Below the pieces are notes generated by a model. That model had not been told where the DNA came from, did not search any database, and saw only the letters and a list, made by a program, of their open reading frames with translations. Below are positions 54,460 to 62,567 of a stretch of 64,000 nt of DNA, one piece after another (the first letter of the stretch is position 1; each line of letters opens with the position of its first letter). This DNA is from Streptomyces sp. SLBN-118. Lineage in GTDB: Bacteria; Actinomycetota; Actinomycetes; Streptomycetales; Streptomycetaceae. Both the position numbers and the translations under genes were made by a program. Location of the stretch: contig NZ_VFNP01000001.1 of the NCBI RefSeq assembly GCF_006715635.1, positions 2,604,001 to 2,668,000 on the forward strand. The letters run 5' to 3'.

Positions 54460-54873
54460 GTGTCCCAGATCGCAGGCGAGCCCGGGACTCAGGACTTCGT
54501 GGAAGTCCGGCTGCCCGCTGCGGGTGCCTACCTGTCCGTGCTGCGTACGGCCACGGCCGGTCTCGCGGCGCGCTTGGACTTCACCCTCGACGAGATCGAG
54601 GATCTTCGGATCGCGGTCGACGAGGCGTGCGCGATCCTGCTTCAGCAGGCCGTTCCCGGTTCCGTTCTCAGCTGTGTCTTCCGGCTCGTCGACGACTCGC
54701 TCGAGGTCACGGTCTCGGCACCGACGACCGATGGGCGCGCGCCGGAGCGTGACACTTTCGCCTGGACGGTGCTCTCCGCGCTGGCGGGCAAGGTCGACTC
54801 ATCGGTCGCCGACGACCGTACGGTCTCCATCAGCCTGTACAAACAGCGCGGCGCGGGACCCGGTCCGGCGTGA
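54460..54873 (+). CDS. ushX: Anti-sigma factor for SigH
   Basis: 137 residues, GTG at 54460 with GGAGG 5 bases upstream. RsbW-like GHKL kinase fold: VEVRLPAAGAYLSVLRTATAGLAARLDFTLDEIEDLRIAVDEACAILL carries the N-box equivalent, but the C-terminal ATP-lid glycines are poor. In S. coelicolor the protein in this place (UshX/PrsH) binds and inhibits SigH. It overlaps sigH by 4 bp (GTGA). Confidence 0.9.
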   Translation: MSQIAGEPGTQDFVEVRLPAAGAYLSVLRTATAGLAARLDFTLDEIEDLRIAVDEACAILLQQAVPGSVLSCVFRLVDDSLEVTVSAPTTDGRAPERDTFAWTVLSALAGKVDSSVADDRTVSISLYKQRGAGPGPA

Positions 54874-55811
54874 GGGACGGGGACGGTCCGGTGCGGAAGG
54901 AGCCACCCGCGGTGACGGGCTTCCCGGAGCAGCAGGCGCGGCCGCACCCGGAGGACGGGCTGGACGGCCAGACGGCCGCGGCGGAGCAGGCGCAGGCGCA
55001 GGCAGGGCAGGCGGACCGTATGAGCGAGCACGTGAACGAGCAGCAGCACCACGATCCACATGACCGCAGCGGGGCGCGGGCGATGTTCATCGAGCTGCGC
55101 AAGCTGCCCGACGGCTCGCCGGAGCGGGCGGAGCTGCGCAACCGGCTGGTGAGGATGCATCTGCCGCTGGTCGAGCACCTGGCCCGGCGCTTCCGCAATC
55201 GCGGCGAGCCGCTGGACGATCTGACACAGGTCGCGACGATCGGCCTGATCAAGTCGGTGGACCGGTTCGACCCGGAGCGCGGTGTCGAGTTCTCGACATA
55301 CGCGACCCCGACGGTGGTCGGCGAGATCAAGCGCCACTTCCGTGACAAGGGATGGGCGGTGCGGGTACCGCGGCGCCTCCAGGAACTGCGGCTCGCCCTG
55401 ACGACGGCGACAGCGGAACTGTCCCAGCAGCACGGCCGCTCCCCGACGGTCCACGAACTGGCCGAACGCCTGGGCATCTCGGAGGAGGAGGTCCTGGAGG
55501 GCCTGGAGTCCGCGAACGCCTACTCCACGCTGTCCCTGGACGTCCCCGACACGGACGACGAGTCGCCGGCGGTGGCGGACACGCTGGGTGCGGAGGACGA
55601 GGCGCTGGAGGGCGTGGAGTACCGGGAGTCACTGAAGCCGCTGCTGGAAGACCTCCCGCCGCGGGAAAAGCGGATCCTGCTGCTCAGGTTCTTCGGCAAC
55701 ATGACGCAGTCGCAGATCGCGCAGGAGGTGGGCATCTCACAGATGCACGTCTCCCGCCTCCTCGCCAGAACACTGGCACAGCTCCGGGAGAAGCTCCTGG
55801 TGGAGGAGTAG
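54870..55811 (+). CDS. sigH: Stress/differentiation sigma factor SigH
   Basis: 313 residues from the GTG in the GTGA overlap. A 65-residue Gln/Ala/His-rich extension precedes the sigma-B/F-type core: region 2 (RLVRMHLPLVEHLARRFRNRGEPLDDLTQVATIGLIKSVDRFDPERGVEFSTYATPTVVGEIKRHFRDKGW), region 3 (RRLQELRLAL...GRSPTVHELAERLGI), region 4 (PPREKRILLLRFFGNMTQSQIAQEVGISQMHVSRLLARTL). An internal ATG at 55020 could give a shorter isoform; multiple SigH forms are known in S. coelicolor. Confidence 0.95.
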   Translation: MRDGDGPVRKEPPAVTGFPEQQARPHPEDGLDGQTAAAEQAQAQAGQADRMSEHVNEQQHHDPHDRSGARAMFIELRKLPDGSPERAELRNRLVRMHLPLVEHLARRFRNRGEPLDDLTQVATIGLIKSVDRFDPERGVEFSTYATPTVVGEIKRHFRDKGWAVRVPRRLQELRLALTTATAELSQQHGRSPTVHELAERLGISEEEVLEGLESANAYSTLSLDVPDTDDESPAVADTLGAEDEALEGVEYRESLKPLLEDLPPREKRILLLRFFGNMTQSQIAQEVGISQMHVSRLLARTLAQLREKLLVEE

Positions 55812-55878
55812 GACGTGGAGGAGTTGCGCGTGGAGGATTGAGGCTGCCCCGCGGTGGCGCGGCCCGCACCCGGGCCCG

Positions 55879-56295
55879 CTACCGCCGCGCGTCCCCCGCG
55901 CCGCGGATTCCCAGTGCCTGCGCCGCCGCCGGGTTCACCAGCAGCACCAGGCCTGTGACCGCCACTGCCCCAAGCACCATGCCCACCGGGATCAGCGCGC
56001 CCGAGGAGCGCAGCAGCGTCCACGCCGGGATCAGTGCCATCAGGTGCGTGATGATCGCCGGACCCCGGCTCCAGCTGCGGGCGCGCAGCAGACCCCTCGC
56101 AGCGATCAGCGGAATCGCGCCGAGTGCGACAAGCGTCACCCCGCCCATCTCCGCCTGCGAGGGACTGTCCGGCCGGCCGAGGAGACCCAGTACGAGCATG
56201 TAGGCGCCGCCGGCGACCAGTGCCAGCCCTTCCAGGCCGGACACCGCGGCCGCGGCGGTCAGGCGGGCGGGGCGGGGGGTCTGGTCAGTGCTCAT
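55879..56295 (-). CDS. Small four-helix membrane protein
   Basis: 138 residues from the ATG at 56295; the frame upstream looks spurious. Four hydrophobic helices: VSGLEGLALVAGGAYMLVLGLLG, GGVTLVALGAIPLIAARGLL, AIITHLMALIPAWTLL, and LIPVGMVLGAVAVTGLVLLVNP. The tail RRAGDARR-like end is basic. Integral membrane protein, function unknown. Divergent from the lipid-kinase gene, 69 bp apart. Confidence 0.8.
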   Translation of the reverse strand: MSTDQTPRPARLTAAAAVSGLEGLALVAGGAYMLVLGLLGRPDSPSQAEMGGVTLVALGAIPLIAARGLLRARSWSRGPAIITHLMALIPAWTLLRSSGALIPVGMVLGAVAVTGLVLLVNPAAAQALGIRGAGDARR

Positions 56296-56364
56296 TCCAG
56301 CAGGGTAGCCGTCGTGCCAGCCCTGGGCTGGGCCAGGTACACACCACTGGGTACGCTGCTGCGC

Positions 56365-57333
56365 ATGCGCGCACTTCTCGTGGTCAATCCGGCAGCAACC
56401 ACCACCAGTGCCCGCACCCGTGACGTACTGATCCACGCTCTGGCCAGCGAGATGAAGCTGGAAGCCGTCACCACGGAGTACCGCGGACACGCCCGCGATC
56501 TCGGCCGCCGGGCCGCCGACTCGGACGACATCGAGCTAGTCGTTGCCCTCGGCGGAGACGGCACCGTCAACGAGGTCGTCAACGGTCTGCTGCACGACGG
56601 CCCCGACCCCGACCGCCTCCCCCGCCTCGCCGTCGTCCCCGGCGGCTCGACGAATGTCTTCGCCCGCGCCCTCGGGCTGCCGAACGACGCCGTGGAGGCG
56701 ACCGGCGCGATCCTGGACGCCCTCCGTGACCGGACGGAGCGCACCGTCGGCCTCGGCCTCGCGGCCGGCACCCCGGGCACGGAGGACGAGGGTGTCCCGG
56801 CCCGCTGGTTCACCTTCTGCGCCGGACTCGGTTTCGACGCGAGCGTCATCGGCCGGGTCGAACAGCAGCGGGAGCGCGGCAAGCGGTCGACGCACGCCCT
56901 CTATATGCGCCAGGTGGTACGCCAGTTTCTGGACGAGCCCCACCGCCGGCACGGCCCGATCACGATCGAGCGCCCCGGCGAGGACCCGGTCAGCAATCTC
57001 GTGCTGTCCATAATCTGCAACACCACCCCCTGGACCTACCTGGGCAATCGGCCGGTGTACGCCTCCCCGGAGGCTTCCTTCGACACGGCCCTGGACGTCG
57101 TTGCGCTGTCCAAGCTGTCGACCGCGGCCGTGACCCGTTACGCGACCCAGCTGCTCACCTCGACCCCCGAGCGCGGCCCACGTGGCAAGCACGCGGTGAC
57201 TCTCCATGACCTGACGGACTTCACCTTGAATTCAAAGGTTCCGCTCCCGTTCCAGATGGACGGCGACCACCTGGGACTGCGCACCAGCGTGACGTTCACA
57301 GGCGTACGCCGTGCACTGCGTGTGATTGTGTGA
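56365..57333 (+). CDS. Diacylglycerol-kinase-family lipid kinase
   Basis: 322 residues from the ATG at 56365, at the start of the conserved MRALLVVNPAATT strand. Nucleotide loop GGDGTVNEV (63-71) and the second signature VVPGGSTNVFARALG. The C-terminal beta-sandwich ends LPFQMDGDHLG. Such DagK/YegS proteins phosphorylate diacylglycerol or related membrane lipids. Upstream of wblE on the same strand with a 319-bp gap. Confidence 0.92.
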   Translation: MRALLVVNPAATTTSARTRDVLIHALASEMKLEAVTTEYRGHARDLGRRAADSDDIELVVALGGDGTVNEVVNGLLHDGPDPDRLPRLAVVPGGSTNVFARALGLPNDAVEATGAILDALRDRTERTVGLGLAAGTPGTEDEGVPARWFTFCAGLGFDASVIGRVEQQRERGKRSTHALYMRQVVRQFLDEPHRRHGPITIERPGEDPVSNLVLSIICNTTPWTYLGNRPVYASPEASFDTALDVVALSKLSTAAVTRYATQLLTSTPERGPRGKHAVTLHDLTDFTLNSKVPLPFQMDGDHLGLRTSVTFTGVRRALRVIV

Positions 57334-57652
57334 GCGGAAGGGCCGGAAGTCCTTTATCTCGAACGTACGGACTGGGCTCCACCCCATAGAAGTACGGCTG
57401 TGACCTAGTCGACACCGAGGAATCAAAAAAAACTTTCCGGAAGGGGTTGTATCCGCCGCCGAGGTTTGCGAATCTCTACATGGCGATCGGGACGGCCCGC
57501 AACATCGGCCCCACAGACCGCCAGAACCCCTCCTCAGAACTTCAGGACCACGCCAGTGCGACTGGCAGTCGGCCCTTCCCTTGCGGGGGGATTCGTGAAA
57601 GCGTTCACATTCACAAGCAACGTGCATGTAATACCAAGGAGAGGTAGCAGCC
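57334..57652 (+). other. Leader region of wblE
   Basis: 319 bp. It includes an A-tract (AATCAAAAAAAACTTT at 57421-57436), unusual in this genome, followed by TTGTAT and TCTACAT-type elements near 57447 and 57475, and a GC-rich stretch up to the AAGGAGAGG ribosome site. The A-tract could be an UP-like or bent-DNA element. I could not fix a promoter: a SigR-type GGAAT is present at 57419 but its GTT is at the wrong distance. Confidence 0.5.
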
Positions 57653-57910
57653 ATGGACTGGCGTCACAACGCCGTTTGCCGCGAGGAAGACCCCGAGCTC
57701 TTCTTCCCCATCGGCAACACTGGTCCTGCGCTGCTGCAGATCGAGGAAGCCAAGGCCGTCTGCCGTCGCTGCCCCGTCATGGAGCAGTGCCTGCAGTGGG
57801 CGCTCGAGTCCGGCCAGGACTCCGGCGTCTGGGGTGGCCTCAGCGAGGACGAGCGCCGCGCAATGAAGCGCCGTGCCGCTCGCAACCGGGCGCGTAACGC
57901 CAGCGCCTGA
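57653..57910 (+). CDS. wblE: WhiB-family iron-sulphur regulator WblE
   Basis: 85 residues, AAGGAGAGG 8 bases upstream. Four iron-sulphur cysteines: Cys9, and Cys37, Cys40, Cys46 in AVCRRCPVMEQC. The GVWGG turn follows, then a basic AT-hook-like tail (RRAMKRRAARNRARN). WhiB-like proteins bind the vegetative sigma factor and sense redox signals. By length and position it matches WblE, the most conserved member. Confidence 0.95.
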   Translation: MDWRHNAVCREEDPELFFPIGNTGPALLQIEEAKAVCRRCPVMEQCLQWALESGQDSGVWGGLSEDERRAMKRRAARNRARNASA

Positions 57911-58027
57911 AGCCCCTGATACGAGCCTGGGCTCTGGCGGCGCGTACAGAGAGTACGCACTCACCGCCCCCGAGCCGCAGCGCGCAGTGCCCCCGATGCG
58001 CAATCGCAGCGTGAGCAAACAAGCTTC

Positions 58028-58056
58028 GAGCCCCGGACCGCCACGGTCCGGGGCTC
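58028..58056. terminator. Bidirectional terminator wblE / pdtaS
   Basis: Perfect 13-bp stem GAGCCCCGGACCG (58028-58040) with 58044-58056, 3-base loop; TTATTTG follows on the plus strand. It lies six bases from the convergent kinase stop. Confidence 0.9.
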
Positions 58057-58061
58057 ATCGC

Positions 58062-59534
58062 TTATTTGTCGCCCTGGACGGGGATGTCGAGCACCACCCT
58101 CGTGCCCCGCCCCGGCTCCGGCACCTGCACCATGTCGAAGCCGCCGCCCAACTCCCCTTCCACGAGGGTCCGTACGATCTGAAGGCCCAGATTCCCGGCC
58201 CGCTGCGCGTCGAAGCCCTCGGGCAGTCCGCAGCCGTCGTCCTGCACGGTGATCAGCAGCCGGCCGTCGGTGCGCTGGTCACTGCGTACCGCCGCGACCT
58301 CGACCGAGCCGTGTTCCCCCTGCGCGAAGGCGTGTTCCAGGGCGTTTTGGAGCACTTCGGTCAGGACCATCGACAGCGGGGTCGCGACCTCGGCGTCGAG
58401 AATGCCGAAACGGCCCGTACGACGGCAGTCGACCTTGCCCGGGGAGATCTCGGCGACCATCGCGATGACCCGGTCGGCGATCTCGTCGAACTGGACGCGC
58501 TCATCCAGATTCTGGGAGAGCGTCTCGTGCACGATCGCAATCGAACCGACACGTCGCACCGCCTCGTTGAGCGCCTCACGGCCGCGTACGGAATCCATCC
58601 GCCGGGCCTGGAGCCGCAGCAGCGCGGCCACCGTCTGGAGGTTGTTCTTCACCCGGTGGTGGATTTCCCGGATGGTGGCGTCCTTGGTGATCAACTCGCG
58701 CTCGCGGCGGCGCAGTTCGGTGACATCGCGCAGCAGGACGAGGGAGCCGATATGGGCGCCTTTGGGCTTGAGCGGGATGGTGCGCAGCTGGATGACGCCG
58801 TCGTTGCCCTCGACCTCGGTCTCGCGGGGCGCGTAGCCGCTGGCGAGTTTGACCAGGGCCTCGTCGACCGGACCGCGGGAGGGGGCGAGTTCGGCCGTGG
58901 TCTGGCCGAGGTGGTGTCCGACGAGGTCGGAGGCGAGGCCGAGGCGGTGGTACGCGGAGAGGCCGTTGGGGCTCGCGTACTGGACGACGCCGTCGGCGTC
59001 GAGCCTGATCAGCCCGTCGCCGACACGCGGGGACGCGTCCATGTCGACCTGCTGGCCGGGGAAGGGGAAGGAGCCCGCTGCGATCATCTGGGCAAGGTCG
59101 GATGCGGACTGGAGGTAGGTGAGCTCCAGCCGGGACGGGGTCCGTACGGTCAGCAGATTCGTATTGCGTGCGATGACTCCGAGCACGCGGCCGTCACGGC
59201 GTACGGGGATGGACTCGACCCGTACCGGCACCTCCTCGCGCCACTCCGGGTCGCCCTCGCGCACGATCCGCCCCTCGTCGAGCGCGGCGTCGAGCAATGG
59301 GCGCCGGCCGCGGGGAACGAGATGTCCGACCATGTCGTCCTGATAGGAGGTGGGGCCGGTGTTCGGCCGCATCTGGGCCACGGAGACATAGCGGGTGCCG
59401 TCGCGGGTGGGGACCCACAGAACGAGGTCGGCGAAGGAGAGGTCGGAGAGCAGCTGCCACTCCGAGACCAGCAGATGGAGCCACTCGAGGTCGGATTCAC
59501 TCAGGGCTGTGTGCTGGCGTACGAGGTCGTTCAT
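58062..59534 (-). CDS. pdtaS: PdtaS-like sensor histidine kinase
   Basis: 490 residues from the ATG at 59534. Soluble: N-terminal GAF-type domain (HTALSESDLEWLHLLVSEWQLLSDLSFADLVLWV, about 1-155), PAS domain about 170-275 (VVQYASPNGLSAYHRLG), then HisKA_2 with His292/293 in REIHHRVKNNLQTVAALLRLQARR and HATPase (VLTEVLQNALEHAF, DDGCGLP). This matches the PdtaS family, whose partner PdtaR is an RNA-binding ANTAR regulator in mycobacteria; no partner lies within the window. The start region shows no clear ribosome site. Confidence 0.9.
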   Translation of the reverse strand: MNDLVRQHTALSESDLEWLHLLVSEWQLLSDLSFADLVLWVPTRDGTRYVSVAQMRPNTGPTSYQDDMVGHLVPRGRRPLLDAALDEGRIVREGDPEWREEVPVRVESIPVRRDGRVLGVIARNTNLLTVRTPSRLELTYLQSASDLAQMIAAGSFPFPGQQVDMDASPRVGDGLIRLDADGVVQYASPNGLSAYHRLGLASDLVGHHLGQTTAELAPSRGPVDEALVKLASGYAPRETEVEGNDGVIQLRTIPLKPKGAHIGSLVLLRDVTELRRRERELITKDATIREIHHRVKNNLQTVAALLRLQARRMDSVRGREALNEAVRRVGSIAIVHETLSQNLDERVQFDEIADRVIAMVAEISPGKVDCRRTGRFGILDAEVATPLSMVLTEVLQNALEHAFAQGEHGSVEVAAVRSDQRTDGRLLITVQDDGCGLPEGFDAQRAGNLGLQIVRTLVEGELGGGFDMVQVPEPGRGTRVVLDIPVQGDK

Positions 59535-59876
59535 GGAGGGCACATCTGTGAGCGTACCTGCGGTATGAACCGGTCGAGTTGCCCGCCCGTGCCGGAGGAT
59601 CGGACGAGAACTATGCTCTGCAGATGGATGGACAGCGGAGAATGGTCTAGTCCAGAATGAATCAACGTGCATCATGCCGGGGGGCGACCCCCGGACCCTG
59701 ATACCTCCGCCCTCCCCGCACAGGAGGGTGGACCGAGGCCTCCGGCGCTCTCTGCCCTGACTGCGTCGAGGCCTCCAACCGGCCGCGCGGGACCGCACAC
59801 CTGCCGGCCGGAGCAACTCCGGGCTGCGGTGCCGGACGGGCTGAGGGTCCCGTCAGGCGCCGCGGCCCGCGGGTTT
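59535..59876. other. Region between pdtaS and the SIS-domain gene
   Basis: 342 bp with the dre-like site (59641-59656) and a GGGGG-rich 10-bp dyad just after it. No coding signal on either strand. Confidence 0.5.
59641..59656. promoter_or_regulatory. DasR-like (dre) operator
   Basis: AATGGTCTAGTCCAGA. On the minus strand, TCTGGACTAGACCATT agrees with the dre consensus ACTGGTCTAGACCACT at 13 of 16 positions. It lies about 107 bp upstream of pdtaS and about 220 bp downstream of the SIS-domain gene's stop. Confidence 0.6.
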
Positions 59877-60923
59877 TCAGTGTGTCTCCGTCACCTTTGC
59901 CAGGGCCCTCGGCGCATCGGGGTCCTGGCCCCGGGCGATCGTCACCTCGTACGCCAGCCGTTGCAGCGGCAGGATCTCCAGAATCGGCTGAAGCTCCTCC
60001 GGGACGCCCTCCGTCGGCAGGACGAAGCCCGCCGAGGCCGCCTCGGCCTGAGCTGCCGGGCCCACCACCACGAGGTCCGCGCCGCGGTCGCGCAGGCGGT
60101 CCAGGACCGGCTGGAGCGCCTCGCCGCCCCTGCCGTCGGTGACCACCGCGATGACCGGGGAGATGTTGTCCACCATCGCCAGCGGACCGTGCAGCAGGTC
60201 CGCGCCGGAGTACGAGAGCGCCGGGATGTAGCTCGTCTCCATCAGCTTCAGCGCGGCCTCCTTCGCCGTCGGGTAGCCGTAGCCCCGCGACGTGATCACC
60301 ATCCGCTCGGCGAAGCGGTAGCGGGAGGCCAGGTGCCGTACCTCGTCCTGGCGGGAGAGGACCTGCGATGCCAGGTCGGGAAGGACCTTCGCCGCCACGC
60401 CGTCACCGCCCCTCAGGCCCTCCACGAACAGGTAGAGCGCGAGCAGCGACGCCGTGTACGACTTGGTCGCCGGAAGCGCCTTCTCCGGACCGGCCAGGAT
60501 GTCGATGTGGAACTCGGAGACCGCCGCCGGCGGAGAGCCCGGGTTGTTCGTGACCGCCAACGTGATCGCGCCCGCCTCGCGGGCCGCCTTCGTCGAGGCG
60601 ACCAGGTCCGGCGAACCTCCGGACTGGCTGACCGTGATGACCAGAACGTCCGTCAGGTCGGGCCGCGCGCCGTACGCCGTGGTCGTGGACATGGAGGTCA
60701 GCCCGCACGGCAGACCGAGCCGGATCTCGAGCAGGTACTTCGCGTACAGCGCGGCGTTGTCGGACGTACCGCGCGCGGTGAGCAGTACGAAGCGCGGGCT
60801 GCGCGCCGCGACGGCAGCCGCCACCTCGCGGATCGCCGGCGCGCCCTGTTCCAGGATGCGCCGCAGCACCACGGGCTGCTCCGCCATCTCGCCGGCCATG
60901 ATCTCGCCCGGCTTTGTGGACAT
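59877..60923 (-). CDS. SIS-domain aminosugar-phosphate isomerase/deaminase-like
   Basis: 348 residues from the ATG at 60923 (GGGAGG 9 bases upstream). Two SIS domains: ARGTSDNAALYAKYLLE, SQSGGSPDLVAST, TNNPGSP in the first; SRGYGYPTAKEAALKLMETSYIPALSYSGADLLHGPLAMV in the second. This is the isomerase half of GlmS without the glutaminase domain, the AgaS/NagB-II-like form. By position it should act on glucosamine-6-phosphate produced by the das system. It is 74 bp downstream of the GH3 gene on the same strand. Confidence 0.88.
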   Translation of the reverse strand: MSTKPGEIMAGEMAEQPVVLRRILEQGAPAIREVAAAVAARSPRFVLLTARGTSDNAALYAKYLLEIRLGLPCGLTSMSTTTAYGARPDLTDVLVITVSQSGGSPDLVASTKAAREAGAITLAVTNNPGSPPAAVSEFHIDILAGPEKALPATKSYTASLLALYLFVEGLRGGDGVAAKVLPDLASQVLSRQDEVRHLASRYRFAERMVITSRGYGYPTAKEAALKLMETSYIPALSYSGADLLHGPLAMVDNISPVIAVVTDGRGGEALQPVLDRLRDRGADLVVVGPAAQAEAASAGFVLPTEGVPEELQPILEILPLQRLAYEVTIARGQDPDAPRALAKVTETH

Positions 60924-60997
60924 ACGAGGTGCCTCCCTGTGGCATTTTCCGGGCCGGGACGGACAGGCCGGCCCGGACACCGCACGATCCGCGTCGG

Positions 60998-62557
60998 TCA
61001 GGCCCCGGCGCCCTTGCCGGTGATGACCTCCGCGGCGGCCCGTCCGCAGACGCGGGCGGCGCCATGGGTCGCGATGTACAGGGCCCCCCTCGGCTCGGCC
61101 CGGTCGACGCCCATCTCGACCACGACCGTGTCGGGACGGGCCGCGATCAGGGCGTCCAGGGCGTCCGCCATCCAGGGGTGGCGGTGGACGTCGCGCGCTA
61201 CAGCGACGATCCTACGGTCGCCCGCAGCGGCCAGCACCTGTGCCACCAGGGGCGAGACATCGGTCGCGGCGGCATAGGTGTCGGTCGTCGTACCCGGGAG
61301 GACGGCGGCCAGTTCGGCCGCCACGCCCCAGGGAGTCTCGTCCCCCACGGCGATGTTCGCGACGGGGGTGAGGGCCGCGACATACGGGGCGCCGGTGAGC
61401 GGAACGAAGGGCTCCGCCGCTGTCACGCGTACGGCGCGCCGTGCGGCGTGAAGACCGACGTCTGTGCCGGGCGCGGTCGCTCCCCCCGGCTTCGCCGGGG
61501 AGACCCCCACCTCTGAAGCCGCGCCCGGCCCCCCTCCTGCCCCCCTGGCCCGTCGCGTCCAGTCGGCGAGCGCGCGCACCCGCGCGGCCGCGTCGGCCAG
61601 CCGCTCCTCGGACAGTTCGCCGTCCCGTACAGCCGCGACCAGCGCGTCGCGCAGCCGCAGTACGGTCTCCTCGTCGGCCAGGCCGCCGCCGACGCAGATC
61701 GCGTCAGCACCCGCAGCGATCGCGAGGACGGAGCCGCGCTCGATCCCGTACATCGCGGAGATGGCCTGCATCTCCATCCCGTCGGTGACGATCAGGCCCT
61801 GGTAGCCCAGCTCTTCGCGCAGCAGACCGGTGAGGATCTGCGGGCTCAGCGTCGCCGGGCGGTTCGGGTCGAGCGCAGGAAGCAGGATATGCGCGCTCAT
61901 CACCGCTTTGGAACCCGCCGCGATCGCCGCGCGGAAAGGAACCAGCTCACGGGAGTGCAATGTGTCGAGGCCCACGTCGATCCGGGGCAGCGCGTGGTGC
62001 GAGTCCACGTTGGTGTCACCGTGTCCGGGGAAGTGCTTGGTGCAGGCGGCGACTCCGGCGGCCTGGAGGCCTTCGATGTACGCGACGGTGTGGCGGGCTG
62101 TCAGCGCGGTGTCGGCGCCGAAGGACCGTACACCGATAACCGGGTTGTCCGGGTTCGAGTTGATGTCCGCGGACGGCGCCCAGTTGAGGTCCACGCCGCA
62201 TTGGGCCAGCCGGCGGCCCAGTTCACGCGCGACTGCCCGGGTGAGGTCCGTGTCGTCCACCGTGCCCAGCGCGTAGTTGCCGGGGAAGGAGGAGCCCGTG
62301 CGTACCTCCAGGCGGGTGACGTCTCCGCCCTCCTCGTCGATCGCGACGAGCACGTCGTCCCGCTCGGCCCTCAACTGTACGGTAAGTGCCGCCAGTTGTT
62401 CCGACGAGAGGATGTTGCGGCCGAACAGACCGACGGCGGAGAGTCCTTCGCCGATGCGGCGCAGGAGCCAGTCAGGGGCTGTGGTTCCGACGAAACCCGG
62501 CTGGAGGACGGCGAGGGCGTCGCGCGTCAGGGTGTCTGTGCGTACGAGAGTTGTCAT
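60998..62557 (-). CDS. dasD: GH3 beta-N-acetylglucosaminidase
   Basis: 519 residues, no signal peptide. GH3 TIM barrel with KHFPGHGDT and DSH (174-187, the His acid/base of the NagZ-type enzymes) and nucleophile Asp259 in IVTDGMEM. C-terminal domain ends VCGRAAAEVITGKG. A low-complexity Gly/Ala/Pro insertion spans 337-366. It releases N-acetylglucosamine from imported chito-oligosaccharides, serving the DasABC transporter. It lies 10 bp after dasC, so it is one operon with dasB-dasC. Confidence 0.92.
   Translation of the reverse strand: MTTLVRTDTLTRDALAVLQPGFVGTTAPDWLLRRIGEGLSAVGLFGRNILSSEQLAALTVQLRAERDDVLVAIDEEGGDVTRLEVRTGSSFPGNYALGTVDDTDLTRAVARELGRRLAQCGVDLNWAPSADINSNPDNPVIGVRSFGADTALTARHTVAYIEGLQAAGVAACTKHFPGHGDTNVDSHHALPRIDVGLDTLHSRELVPFRAAIAAGSKAVMSAHILLPALDPNRPATLSPQILTGLLREELGYQGLIVTDGMEMQAISAMYGIERGSVLAIAAGADAICVGGGLADEETVLRLRDALVAAVRDGELSEERLADAAARVRALADWTRRARGAGGGPGAASEVGVSPAKPGGATAPGTDVGLHAARRAVRVTAAEPFVPLTGAPYVAALTPVANIAVGDETPWGVAAELAAVLPGTTTDTYAAATDVSPLVAQVLAAAGDRRIVAVARDVHRHPWMADALDALIAARPDTVVVEMGVDRAEPRGALYIATHGAARVCGRAAAEVITGKGAGA
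61484..61500. repeat. Palindromic unit within the GH3 coding sequence
   Basis: CCCCGGC-TTC-GCCGGGG, a perfect 7-bp stem with 3-base loop, inside the insertion that encodes the low-complexity linker of the GH3 enzyme. It resembles the short intergenic palindromes of Streptomyces. Confidence 0.6.
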
Positions 62558-62567
62558 GGAAACGGCG

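Noticed and set aside
57419..57448. SigR-type promoter (GGAAT...GTT) upstream of wblE
   Set aside because: GGAAT is present but the GTT is 22 bp away instead of about 18, so the match is not convincing.
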